This document shows, one piece after another, positions 1 to 5,722 of a stretch of DNA of 5,789 nucleotides. A program made the position numbers and the translations under genes. The DNA is taken from positions 1-5,789 of the forward strand of contig CAAENO010000231.1 in assembly GCA_900757385.1 (NCBI GenBank), written 5' to 3'. How positions within the stretch are numbered: the stretch's first letter is position 1; each line of letters begins with the position of its first letter. The stretch comes from an uncultured Collinsella sp. (GTDB lineage: Bacteria > Actinomycetota > Coriobacteriia > Coriobacteriales > Coriobacteriaceae). The notes under the pieces were generated by a model that saw only the letters and a program-made list of their open reading frames with translations, ran no database searches and was not told the DNA's origin.

Positions 1-618
1 CATGTCACCGATGAGCCCTATACGCACGAGTATTCCGTCGAGACCTTTGGCACGGACTTTTTGTTCCGCGTGCGCCTGGACCTAGGCTTTAAGGTCAACC
101 AGCGCGTCAACGCCTATCTGCGTCAGATCGTCGGCGACCTGATGGCATCGGGCGAGCTGCCGCCGCAACATCACACCTACTCCATCTACGAGACCCGCGG
201 CAACGTGGGTGACTTCCGCTTTTGCATGCTGCGCAAGATGCTTGCCCCTGAAACGGACATCAACCGCAACGATCACCGCGTGATGGCCATCAAGTACGCC
301 GTCCGCCGCGCCTGCGGAAGCCCGGCACGCTGGTACGGTCTTGAGAACTCGGCCATCATCATCGAGTACGTGCCGCTGTTTGCCCGCATGCGCCCGGCCG
401 TTAAGCTCGTGCGCACCCAGGTGCCGCTCGAGGTTCAGATCGAAGAGGCCGAGGAAATGGAAGTCGACATCTTCTCGGACGACTTGGTCAACGGCAACGA
501 AGCCGGTAGGGACATGAACGTCGATCCCACCGAGCTGCTCGAGAGCGTCGCCGATACGCCCGAACAGCAACAGCTCGACGGCCTCGAGAACGAACAACTC
601 AACGACACCAACTTCTAG
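1..618 (+). CDS. kup: Kup-type potassium uptake protein, C-terminal part (5' end outside window)
   Basis: The reading frame is open from base 1 and ends with TAG at 616-618, giving 205 visible residues. Kup proteins are membrane K+ transporters (proton-coupled in characterised members) with about 12 membrane segments, followed by a soluble cytoplasmic domain. Only that soluble domain is seen: there are no hydrophobic segments. Family resemblance comes from the DEPYTHEY start, the RVRLDLGFKVNQRVN stretch (a conserved 'R-V-x-x-x-x-G-F' turn), the GDFRFCMLRKML strand and the YGLENSAIIIEYVPL block, which matches the conserved 'FGLxxSxVxxExVPL' of Kup C-termini. The last 60 or so residues, after VPLEV, are acidic (EEAEEMEVDIFSDD and onward) and look disordered. 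A TTG codon at 61 is in frame but is not the start, because family-like sequence continues upstream of it. The identification comes from recalled family features, not from an alignment. Confidence 0.8.
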   Translation, partial: HVTDEPYTHEYSVETFGTDFLFRVRLDLGFKVNQRVNAYLRQIVGDLMASGELPPQHHTYSIYETRGNVGDFRFCMLRKMLAPETDINRNDHRVMAIKYAVRRACGSPARWYGLENSAIIIEYVPLFARMRPAVKLVRTQVPLEVQIEEAEEMEVDIFSDDLVNGNEAGRDMNVDPTELLESVADTPEQQQLDGLENEQLNDTNF

Positions 619-638
619 CGACGTCGCGTATCAACGAC

Positions 639-680
639 AGCGGCCCTGCACCTCACGAGAGACGCAGGGCCGCTTTGCAT
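639..680 (+). terminator. Intrinsic terminator between kup and the convergent hydrolase gene
   Basis: A perfect 11-bp inverted repeat (AGCGGCCCTGC at 639-649, GCAGGGCCGCT at 664-674) has a 14-nt loop and is followed by TTTGCATT on the + strand. It begins 20 bp after the kup stop codon and lies 24 bp beyond the stop codon of the minus-strand hydrolase gene. It probably ends transcription in both directions, although the T-run on the minus side is poor. Confidence 0.75.
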
Positions 681-697
681 TGCGGTAAAGCTAACGG

Positions 698-1663
698 CTA
701 CGAACGACGCGGCTCGGGAACCACGAGCCTATCGGGGCTCGCGCCCTCGGCATCCATCAGGCTCACGTAACGAATCGACGGATCCCCATACATCGCGTAG
801 TAATAATTGCCCGTGCGCGCGCTAAAGCATCCGGTATAGATAGTCTTCTCGAACTTGCCATCGCCCATCCTGGACGCCCCCTCAATCATCACCACGCCCT
901 CGAGCGAGCGGAACATGCGAACGACGTTTTCGGTCTCGCTCTCCTTTTGCGGGTAATTGGCATTGAGGTACGCCGCCTTTACAAAACGGCTCGGCGAATA
1001 GCAATCGCCCGGAATGCCGCGCATGCCGGCACCGGCTCCATAGGGCTTAAGCTCGGCGCCACGCCATGTCGCCGTCTGCGGAAAATCGCTTGTGGCGGTG
1101 ATATAGGTGCGCAGGTTTTCCATGTGCCACGGGAAGGTCGGCTGGTTGGCAAGGGTGTCGACCGGATCGTCGTATACATGCAGGCCGTCAGCCATCATCT
1201 CGACCACGATGCTGCGCTGGCTGTCGCCGATAATCCAATGGAGCAGCGACACGCCCAGCCCCTCTCCGGCAGATTTGGCGACAATCACCGTGTCGCGCAG
1301 CGCGGCCTCGACCTCATCGACCGTCGAGAACGTCGCTGCCACCCACAGGGGAAACTCATAGGCCGCGATATTGTTCTTGCCGTCGACAGGGCCCTCGGCA
1401 TACTCGGCATAGCCGGGAAAGTTGAGCCCCGCCACAGCCAGACCCGCATCGTTACCACAGTCGAAAAACATGGGATAGTTCTTGTAATCGATGCACATGC
1501 CGATTACCGCGTGTGCCGCCGACGCATCGTCGATAAACGAATACGGAATGTGGAACCCGCGCGGCATCACGCGAACCTGTTGGCCGTAGTCAAAGCTCCA
1601 GTCGAGGTTGCGGCCCAGATACATGTGGCCAGAATTATCGGTAAATCGAATGCTCGTGCACAT
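698..1663 (-). CDS. bsh: Choloylglycine hydrolase / bile salt hydrolase (Ntn hydrolase)
   Basis: A 321-residue protein, the usual length for the family, predicted to cleave the amide bond of glycine- or taurine-conjugated bile salts in the cytoplasm (no signal peptide). The start is the ATG at 1663-1661, preceded by AGGAGG with a 4-nt spacer. It places Cys at position 2, the nucleophile freed when Met is removed. An in-frame start 63 bp upstream would bury this Cys, so it is rejected. Expected active-site residues are present: Cys2, Arg18 and Asp21 in GRNLDW, Asn81 in GLNFPG, Asn173 in LANQPTFP, and Arg226 in GDCYSPSRF. Asn rather than Tyr at 81 favours bile salt hydrolase over penicillin V acylase. 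The loop before GIPGD reads Y-G-A-G-A-G, so the three-residue selectivity motif is G-A-G. The gene lies downstream of the deformylase-like gene on the same strand, separated from it by a terminator, and converges on kup. Confidence 0.9.
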   Translation of the reverse strand: MCTSIRFTDNSGHMYLGRNLDWSFDYGQQVRVMPRGFHIPYSFIDDASAAHAVIGMCIDYKNYPMFFDCGNDAGLAVAGLNFPGYAEYAEGPVDGKNNIAAYEFPLWVAATFSTVDEVEAALRDTVIVAKSAGEGLGVSLLHWIIGDSQRSIVVEMMADGLHVYDDPVDTLANQPTFPWHMENLRTYITATSDFPQTATWRGAELKPYGAGAGMRGIPGDCYSPSRFVKAAYLNANYPQKESETENVVRMFRSLEGVVMIEGASRMGDGKFEKTIYTGCFSARTGNYYYAMYGDPSIRYVSLMDAEGASPDRLVVPEPRRS

Positions 1664-1720
1664 AGCGCCTCCTAGCTTTACGGTCCTGCTAAGGTTATTG
1701 TCACCAAACAAAAAGGCGCT
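1664..1720 (-). promoter_or_regulatory. Leader of the bile salt hydrolase gene with possible RBS-sequestering pairing
   Basis: On the minus strand, AGCGCCTTTT (1720-1711) can pair with AGGAGGCGCT (1673-1664) along all 10 positions: eight Watson-Crick pairs and two G-U pairs. The second arm is the complete Shine-Dalgarno sequence plus the spacer up to the start codon. The loop would be 37 nt. If the transcript begins upstream of 1720, including by read-through from the deformylase-like gene, this fold would block translation initiation. No convincing promoter is visible here, so the transcript start is unknown. The pairing is seen directly; the regulatory role is inferred. Confidence 0.35.
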
Positions 1721-1763
1721 AAACACAAAAGCCCGGACATGACAACAATGTCACGCCCGGACC
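1721..1763 (-). terminator. Strand-specific intrinsic terminator after the deformylase-like gene
   Basis: Read on the minus strand, 1763-1749 (GGTCCGGGCGTGACA) pairs with the arm at 1744-1731 around a UUGU loop, giving a stem of about 14 bp that includes three to four G-U pairs. It is followed by TTTTGTGTTT (1730-1721). In plus-strand RNA the G-U pairs become A-C mismatches, so it should act only on leftward transcription. It starts about 32 bp after the stop codon of the deformylase-like gene. Confidence 0.65.
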
Positions 1764-1794
1764 AAAAGAGACGAAGTGCGGTGCTTTGGTCCCC

Positions 1795-2214
1795 TTAGAC
1801 CAACTTTCCAAGACAGTGGTCGATCATATGCTGGACCATCTGCGCCTCGAAGCCCACAAAGTCCTGCTTGCGCTCGCGCATCTTGCCATCGACGATCTGG
1901 TCAAAGGCAACCTTGCACTTGATATAGCGCGTGGACTTGGTGACCTCCTCGTGCGTCAGGCAGCTCTCCTCCATCTTGCTGGCGCCCAGGCCAAACACCA
2001 GACGGGGGTTGTAGAGCACGTGGGGCTCGCCGGCGTCGTCCAGGTAGACGCAGACCTTCTTGGTAACGCCGATCTGGTTGGCGGCCAAGCAGCCGGCATC
2101 ATCGAGCGACTTGATGGTATCGATCAGGTCCTGAGCAACCGACTCGTCCTCGACGGTCGCAACCTCGCAACGCTGGGACAGGATAGCCTCGTCGTGGCAA
2201 AGCTCTTTAATCAT
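1795..2214 (-). CDS. def: Peptide deformylase-like protein with altered catalytic motif
   Basis: A 139-residue protein of the short peptide deformylase type. Active members remove the formyl group from the N-terminal Met of new proteins. The start at 2214 (MIKELCHDEA) is preferred because GGAGG lies 5 nt upstream; that GGAGG overlaps an alternative ATG four codons earlier at 2226. Motif I is A-G-C-L-A-A-N-Q (residues 40-47), keeping the key Gln47 but lacking both glycines of GxGxAAxQ. Motif II is ESCLT (83-87) in place of EGCLS, with metal-ligand Cys85 kept. Motif III is HMIDH (129-133) in place of HExDH: both His ligands remain, but the catalytic Glu is Met130 (codon at 1825-1827). The fold assignment is firm. 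Activity is doubtful, so this may be a non-catalytic or altered paralog with a standard deformylase encoded elsewhere. It ends at its own terminator before the hydrolase gene. Confidence 0.85.
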   Translation of the reverse strand: MIKELCHDEAILSQRCEVATVEDESVAQDLIDTIKSLDDAGCLAANQIGVTKKVCVYLDDAGEPHVLYNPRLVFGLGASKMEESCLTHEEVTKSTRYIKCKVAFDQIVDGKMRERKQDFVGFEAQMVQHMIDHCLGKLV

Positions 2215-2247
2215 ACGTTCCTCCATAGGGGTCGTTGTAACCGCTTA

Positions 2248-2253
2248 AGTATA
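2248..2253 (-). promoter_or_regulatory. Candidate -10 element for the deformylase-like gene
   Basis: TATACT on the minus strand matches TATAAT at 5 of 6 positions and lies 33 bp upstream of the chosen start codon, which would leave a short leader with the GGAGG site. No good -35 hexamer is found 16-18 bp upstream. Confidence 0.4.
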
Positions 2254-2346
2254 CGGTACCCACACATTTTCATGCGATAAATACCGTCCGTCTGTTACAA
2301 AGCGCCGAACATCAACATGCGAGGAACAGCAAGGTTGTAAAGGCGA

Positions 2347-2352
2347 TATAGT
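2347..2352 (+). promoter_or_regulatory. Candidate -10 element for the purine permease gene
   Basis: TATAGT matches TATAAT at 5 of 6 positions and sits 55 bp upstream of the permease start codon. There is no clear -35 box at the normal distance; TTGTAA at 2335-2340 is too close to serve as one. Confidence 0.4.
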
Positions 2353-2369
2353 AAATGAGTTCGTGTCAA

Positions 2370-2390
2370 TCGGCCTAAACTCGGGGCCGA
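2370..2390 (+). other. Small hairpin in the permease leader
   Basis: TCGGCC (2370-2375) and GGCCGA (2385-2390) form a perfect 6-bp stem with a 9-nt loop, just before the purine-rich ribosome binding region (AAGGAAAGGG, 2393-2402). No T-run follows, so it is not a terminator. It could stabilise the message or tune ribosome access. Confidence 0.35.
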
Positions 2391-2407
2391 ACAAGGAAAG
2401 GGTATGC

Positions 2408-3721
2408 ATGGACGAACTTTTTCACGTCAGTGAGCGCAAGTCCACAATCGGGACCGAACTTCGCGCTGGACTGACAACATTCCTGGCGATGGCCTACATC
2501 ATCGCCGTCAACCCCGCAGTGCTCTCGGGCGCTGGTATTGATGCGGGAGCGCTCGCCTGCGCCACCTGCCTGGGCGCCGGCATCATGACCATCTGCATGG
2601 GCATCTTCGCAAACCGCCCGCTCGCCTGCGCTTCAGGCCTGGGCATCAACGCCATGATCGCGGGCATCACCACCACCATGTGCGGCGGTGACTGGCACGT
2701 CGCCATGAGCGTTATCTTCCTCGAGGGTATCGTCATCTTGCTGCTCGTCCTTTGCGGCCTGCGCGAGGCCATCATGGACGCCATCCCCGTGGTCCTGCGC
2801 CACGCCATCTCGGTGGGTCTGGGCCTGTTTATCGCCATGATCGGCCTGTGCGACGCCGGCATCATCACCGCTGGCGCCGGTACGCTCGTCGGCCTGGGCG
2901 ACATCGCCTCCCCCACCTTTATCGTCGGCATCATCTCCATCGTCGTGACGGTTGCCCTGGCTTCCCGCAACGTGCCGGGCTCGCTGCTCATCGGCATCAT
3001 CGTCGCCGTTATCGCCGGAATCCCGCTGGGCGTCACCCATGCGCCCGAGGGCCTCATCGCACCGCTCGACTTCTCGACCTTCGGCGCCCCGTTTGCCAGC
3101 ACTGCCGACGGCAACCTTGCCATCGTGAAGGTCCTGACCGACCCGATGCTGCTCGTCGTTGCCTTCTCGCTGCTCATGAGCGACTTCTTCGACACCATGG
3201 GCACCGCGATGGCCGTCGCCAAGCAGGGCGAGTTCTTGACCGAGGACGGCAATGTCGAGGACATCCGTCCCATCCTGGTCGTCGACTCCGTGGCCGCTGC
3301 TGCCGGTGGCTTTATGGGCGTCTCCTCCATCACCACCTTCGTCGAGTCCACCTCTGGCGCTGCCGACGGTGGCCGCACGGGCCTCACCTCCGTCACCACC
3401 GGCGTGCTGTTCATTCTCGCCGCGTTCTTCTCCCCCATCGTCACCATCGTTTCCAGCGCCGCCACCTGCGGTGCTCTGGTCTACGTCGGCTACCTCATGA
3501 TGAGCGAGGCCTCCGAGATCGACTGGTCCGACGTGTCGCAGGGCTTCCCGGCGTTCATGATTGTCGCCGGCGTGCCCTTCACCTACTCCATCTCTGCCGG
3601 CATTGGTCTGGGCTTTATCGCCTACGTGGTCGTCGCGCTCTTTAAGGGCGAGGCATCCAAGATCAAGCCGCTCATGTGGATCGCAGCCCTTGCCTTCCTC
3701 GTCTACTTCTTTGTAGCGTAG
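2408..3721 (+). CDS. NCS2-family purine permease (AzgA-type hypoxanthine/guanine/adenine uptake)
   Basis: A 437-residue, very hydrophobic membrane protein with about 12 or more predicted membrane segments. Characterised members import adenine, guanine or hypoxanthine with protons for salvage. The ATG at 2408 is chosen because AAGGAAAGGG lies just upstream and the protein then opens with the typical short cytoplasmic MDELFHVSERKS, followed by GTELRAGLTTFLAMAYI. A GTG at 2363 would add 15 unsupported residues. Family blocks in order: NP at 35-36 ending the first segment; GLGINA (77-82), the GxGxNA motif; HAISVGLGLFIAMIGL; SDFFDTMGT with D262; and the VESTSGAADGGRTGLT block with E313, the strongest AzgA-type signature. 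The exact substrate cannot be read from sequence. The gene appears monocistronic, with a terminator 24 bp after its stop. Its last 45 bp recur near the end of the window. Confidence 0.9.
   Translation: MDELFHVSERKSTIGTELRAGLTTFLAMAYIIAVNPAVLSGAGIDAGALACATCLGAGIMTICMGIFANRPLACASGLGINAMIAGITTTMCGGDWHVAMSVIFLEGIVILLLVLCGLREAIMDAIPVVLRHAISVGLGLFIAMIGLCDAGIITAGAGTLVGLGDIASPTFIVGIISIVVTVALASRNVPGSLLIGIIVAVIAGIPLGVTHAPEGLIAPLDFSTFGAPFASTADGNLAIVKVLTDPMLLVVAFSLLMSDFFDTMGTAMAVAKQGEFLTEDGNVEDIRPILVVDSVAAAAGGFMGVSSITTFVESTSGAADGGRTGLTSVTTGVLFILAAFFSPIVTIVSSAATCGALVYVGYLMMSEASEIDWSDVSQGFPAFMIVAGVPFTYSISAGIGLGFIAYVVVALFKGEASKIKPLMWIAALAFLVYFFVA
3676..3720 (+). repeat. 45-bp direct repeat, copy A (3' end of the permease gene)
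   Basis: This segment encodes the permease C-terminus WIAALAFLVYFFVA and the first two bases of its stop codon. It recurs at 5723-5767 in the same orientation with 43 of 45 bases identical; the differences are T3699/C5746 and T3712/C5759. Similarity stops sharply on the left and fades on the right, where GCAAG is still shared just downstream of both copies. The two copies lie exactly 2047 bp apart and bracket the surface protein gene. Confidence 0.95.
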
Positions 3722-3744
3722 GCGCAAGATTCGCAATACCAAAC

Positions 3745-3788
3745 AGCAAAGCGCGGAGTCGCATCGAGCGGCTCCGCGCTTTGCTTTT
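3745..3788 (+). terminator. Strong intrinsic terminator after the purine permease
   Basis: A perfect 14-bp inverted repeat (AGCAAAGCGCGGAG at 3745-3758, CTCCGCGCTTTGCT at 3772-3785) has a 13-nt loop and runs into TTTT at 3785-3788. The A/T-rich outer arms would also allow activity on the minus strand. It separates the permease from the surface protein gene. Confidence 0.9.
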
Positions 3789-3928
3789 AAAGCCAGGCGC
3801 CACACGGACGCGCGATGTATTGCTTCGCAAGTTTTGGACGTTTTGCTCTCCAAACGGCACTACCGCCGGCTACATCCTGCAGATATGCTGGGCGTAATCG
3901 CATAGGCCCTATGAGGATGGGAGTAACC
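3789..3928 (+). promoter_or_regulatory. Leader region of the surface protein gene, with palindromes
   Basis: This 140-bp stretch has no believable gene and no promoter matching consensus at both boxes (TATGCT at 3884-3889 is the nearest -10). It holds several inverted repeats. TTTGGA (3833-3838) pairs with TCCAAA (3849-3854). TATGC (3884-3888) pairs with GCATA (3900-3904). CATAGG-C-CCTATG (3901-3913) is a perfect 13-bp palindrome just before the ribosome binding site GGGAG (3919-3923). The last two overlap and would exclude each other as RNA stems. An operator for a dimeric regulator at 3901-3913 is a reasonable inference. Confidence 0.35.
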
Positions 3929-5701
3929 ATGGCCGCCTTGTTCACGACCCCCAAGCGCAATGACAAAACCTCTGGAGCCCATTTTGTCGAGCCCGACGTG
4001 CGCCGTCGCACGCTGCTCGCACACGGCAGCTGGCGCCGCGTGACACGCCGCATCGTTGTAGGCGCCGTATGCGCGCTCACGGTAAGTTCGCTGCTCATGC
4101 CGAGCGTCTCGCTCGCGGCCGAGTGGGTGGACGTCGGCGGCACCCAATACAACGCCGGCACCGCGGCGGGCGACGCCGCCGGCACCTGGAGCTGGGACGG
4201 CGCCGACGACATGAAGCTCAACGGCTATAACGGCGGCGCGATCGAGGCAGCGGGCAAGCTCAACGTGAGCTACGAGGGCAACAACACCGTCACTAACGAC
4301 AACGGCCGCGGCATCAAGGTTAAGGATGGCGCGAACGAGAACGCCGAGCTTAATATTCAGGGCGACGCGTCCAGCACGCTCAACGTGACATCTTCTCGTG
4401 ACGCCATCACTTCCGTCGGCAACATCAACATCGACGGCGCTGGCACTGTCAACGCCACGAGCACCGAGCACGATGCCATCGATGCCGGGGGCGATGTCAC
4501 CATCAAGGGCTCGGGAAACGTTAACGCCACGGGCGATTCGGATGGCATCAGGGCCGACGGCAACATCACGATCGACAACAGCGGAACCGTCACCGCCAAG
4601 GCCACCGAGGATCAGGGTATCGATGCTAACGAGAACCTCATCATAAAGGGCGGCGGCAAGGTAGAGGCAAGCTCTACCAAAGACAATGCGATTTGGGCCG
4701 ACGGCAACATCGAGATCTCGGGTGGCAGCCAGGTCAAGGCAAGCTCCGAGGAAGACGCCGCCATCGACGGTAAAAACAGCCTCACGGTCACGAACGCTTC
4801 CCTCAACGCAAGTGGCGTTGGGTATGGCATCTATGTCTACAAGGGCATCACGCTCGATGGCGCGACCGTGACGGTCCGCGCAAGCTCAGATGGCGGGGAA
4901 GCCAGCGCACTCTTCACCGATGAGGACAACATCGTCATCAAGAACGGCTCGACTGTGGATGCGCTCGCAGAAGGCAGGTTCTCGGTTGCAATCTCCACCA
5001 GTAATTTCTACTCCGACGAAGCGGGTGGCCATATCTACATCAGCGACTCCGTTGTCAAGGCCATAGCCCGCTATGCCGAGACCGGCGGCGACGGCCCCGA
5101 CCACTACAGTGGAGACCAAAACGACGAAATCATCCCTGAGTCCGAGGGCCTGAACATCGGCATCTTCGCGCAGACCGAGAAGGGCATCACGCCCGCGACC
5201 ATCTCGATCGTCCGCAGCAAGGTCACGGCCGAGGGAGACACGGCGGCTATCTTCGCCCTTGCCATGAGCGCGGACGGCAAGGCGATCGGCACCATCGAAA
5301 TCAAGGACGCCATCATCCAGACGCCTGCAGGCGGCAAAGTCATTGACTATCGCAACAAGGAAGAGCTCAGCGACGGCATCGTCTACGAGGCGGGGCAGAC
5401 CATTGGCACGGGCGATGCCACGATTGACTCCCCCTATGACGCCGCTGTCGCCAAGAGCACGGTCATCGTGCCTCCCGAGGAGACCAAGCCCGAGGAAAAG
5501 CACGGCAAGACCAAGCCCGAGGGTTCCAAGTCCGAGGGCACGAAGACAACCAAGACCGTTGCAGTTGCAGCCAAGGGAGCCAAGACCGTCGACAAGCTCG
5601 CGGCAACCGGCGACACCTCGAACGCAGCCATCGTGGCAGCCGCCCTTGCGGGAACAGCCGCCATCGCCGCAGGCGCCCTGGCGAGTCGCAAACGTTCGTA
5701 A
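3929..5701 (+). CDS. Secreted, wall-anchored beta-helix surface protein (carbohydrate-binding-like, LAxTG)
   Basis: A 590-residue protein. The ATG at 3929 has GGGAG 5 nt upstream; the in-frame ATG at 3815 has no ribosome site and would add unlikely sequence before the signal peptide. Residues 1-41 form a long basic N-region ending RRVTRR, 42-62 are hydrophobic, and cleavage is likely after SLA (63) or LAA (64). A WSWDGADDMKLNGYNGGAI segment opens the mature protein. Residues 127-320 then form parallel beta-helix rungs of 22-24 residues, each with an (x)-(A/G)-I corner followed by N/D-I-x-I and a G/S-rich turn. Residues 320-513 look like a less regular continuation, and 515-549 are a Lys/Pro/Glu-rich spacer. 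LAATGD (557-562), a hydrophobic stretch and RKRS form a sorting signal. The repeat style resembles Cthe_2159-type carbohydrate-binding domains, so a glycan-binding or adhesin role is inferred, not shown. No catalytic domain is recognised. Confidence 0.8.
   Translation: MAALFTTPKRNDKTSGAHFVEPDVRRRTLLAHGSWRRVTRRIVVGAVCALTVSSLLMPSVSLAAEWVDVGGTQYNAGTAAGDAAGTWSWDGADDMKLNGYNGGAIEAAGKLNVSYEGNNTVTNDNGRGIKVKDGANENAELNIQGDASSTLNVTSSRDAITSVGNINIDGAGTVNATSTEHDAIDAGGDVTIKGSGNVNATGDSDGIRADGNITIDNSGTVTAKATEDQGIDANENLIIKGGGKVEASSTKDNAIWADGNIEISGGSQVKASSEEDAAIDGKNSLTVTNASLNASGVGYGIYVYKGITLDGATVTVRASSDGGEASALFTDEDNIVIKNGSTVDALAEGRFSVAISTSNFYSDEAGGHIYISDSVVKAIARYAETGGDGPDHYSGDQNDEIIPESEGLNIGIFAQTEKGITPATISIVRSKVTAEGDTAAIFALAMSADGKAIGTIEIKDAIIQTPAGGKVIDYRNKEELSDGIVYEAGQTIGTGDATIDSPYDAAVAKSTVIVPPEETKPEEKHGKTKPEGSKSEGTKTTKTVAVAAKGAKTVDKLAATGDTSNAAIVAAALAGTAAIAAGALASRKRS
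4397..4888 (+). repeat. Beta-helix rung repeats within the surface protein gene
   Basis: The encoded corner triplets DAI (158-160), DAI (182-184), DGI (205-207), QGI (229-231), NAI (253-255), AAI (277-279) and YGI (299-301) fall at spacings of 24, 23, 24, 24, 24 and 22 residues. Most are followed by a short acidic or glycine turn, then an alternating hydrophobic strand such as NITIDN, NLIIKG or NIEISG. The repetition is at protein level, since the DNA copies have diverged, so the array is old rather than a recent expansion. Confidence 0.8.
5481..5522 (+). repeat. Short direct repeat encoding the Lys/Pro/Glu wall spacer
   Basis: A 15-bp identical unit (AGACCAAGCCCGAGG) occurs at 5481-5495 and 5508-5522, encoding the repeated ETKPEE / KTKPEG motif. 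Such charged, proline-containing spacers commonly carry the surface domain through peptidoglycan. Slippage here could alter spacer length in steps of 27 bp, which keeps the frame. Confidence 0.7.
5597..5698 (+). other. C-terminal sortase sorting signal (LAATG type)
   Basis: Residues 557-590 comprise LAATGD, a hydrophobic Ala-rich span (about 566-585) and the basic tail RKRS. This is the three-part layout of a sortase substrate with Ala in place of Pro, the LAxTG form known for class E sortases of actinobacteria. It predicts covalent attachment to the cell wall by a sortase encoded outside this window. Confidence 0.8.
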
Positions 5702-5722
5702 ACACTTTTTCGCACAGGACGG

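Larger units (their letters stand above)
2215..2407. promoter_or_regulatory. Divergent intergenic region with three TTGTAA-type elements
   Basis: This 193-bp region separates the leftward deformylase-like gene from the rightward permease and carries no gene. It contains TTGTAA at 2235-2240, its reverse complement TTACAA at 2295-2300, and TTGTAA at 2335-2340, spaced 60 and 40 bp apart. The flanks agree partly (GTTGTAAC, TGTTACAAA, GGTTGTAAAGG). They could be binding half-sites, but short AT-rich words can recur by chance. No purine riboswitch core is recognisable. Confidence 0.3.

Noticed and set aside
1664..1726. In-frame upstream start of the bile salt hydrolase at 1726
   Set aside because: It would overlap the preceding terminator's T-run and bury the catalytic Cys2, which must become the N-terminal residue. 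AGGAGG precedes the ATG at 1663.
2249..2260. Adjacent palindromes GTATAC and GGTACC upstream of the deformylase-like gene
   Set aside because: Six-base palindromes are common by chance, and GTATAC is explained by the overlapping TATACT -10 candidate.
2280..2407. Purine riboswitch in the permease leader
   Set aside because: The conserved core and loop sequences of purine riboswitches are not present; only a 6-bp hairpin is seen.
2494..3853. Long open frames on the minus strand opposite the purine permease (2494-3465 and 2633-3853)
   Set aside because: They arise from the GC-rich codon use of the permease: one is full of Met/Pro/Ser, the other of Gly/Asp/His. Neither has a recognisable family, and the permease frame has clear conserved motifs.
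3815..3928. Upstream in-frame ATG at 3815 as the start of the surface protein
   Set aside because: It lacks a ribosome binding site and adds 38 residues with no signal-peptide character before a complete signal peptide. The ATG at 3929 has GGGAG at a good distance.
4042..4060. Twin-arginine (Tat) export signal in the surface protein
   Set aside because: TRRIVVG has the paired arginines but not the usual F-L-K-like continuation. A Sec-type signal with a long basic N-region fits sortase substrates better, though Tat cannot be fully excluded.
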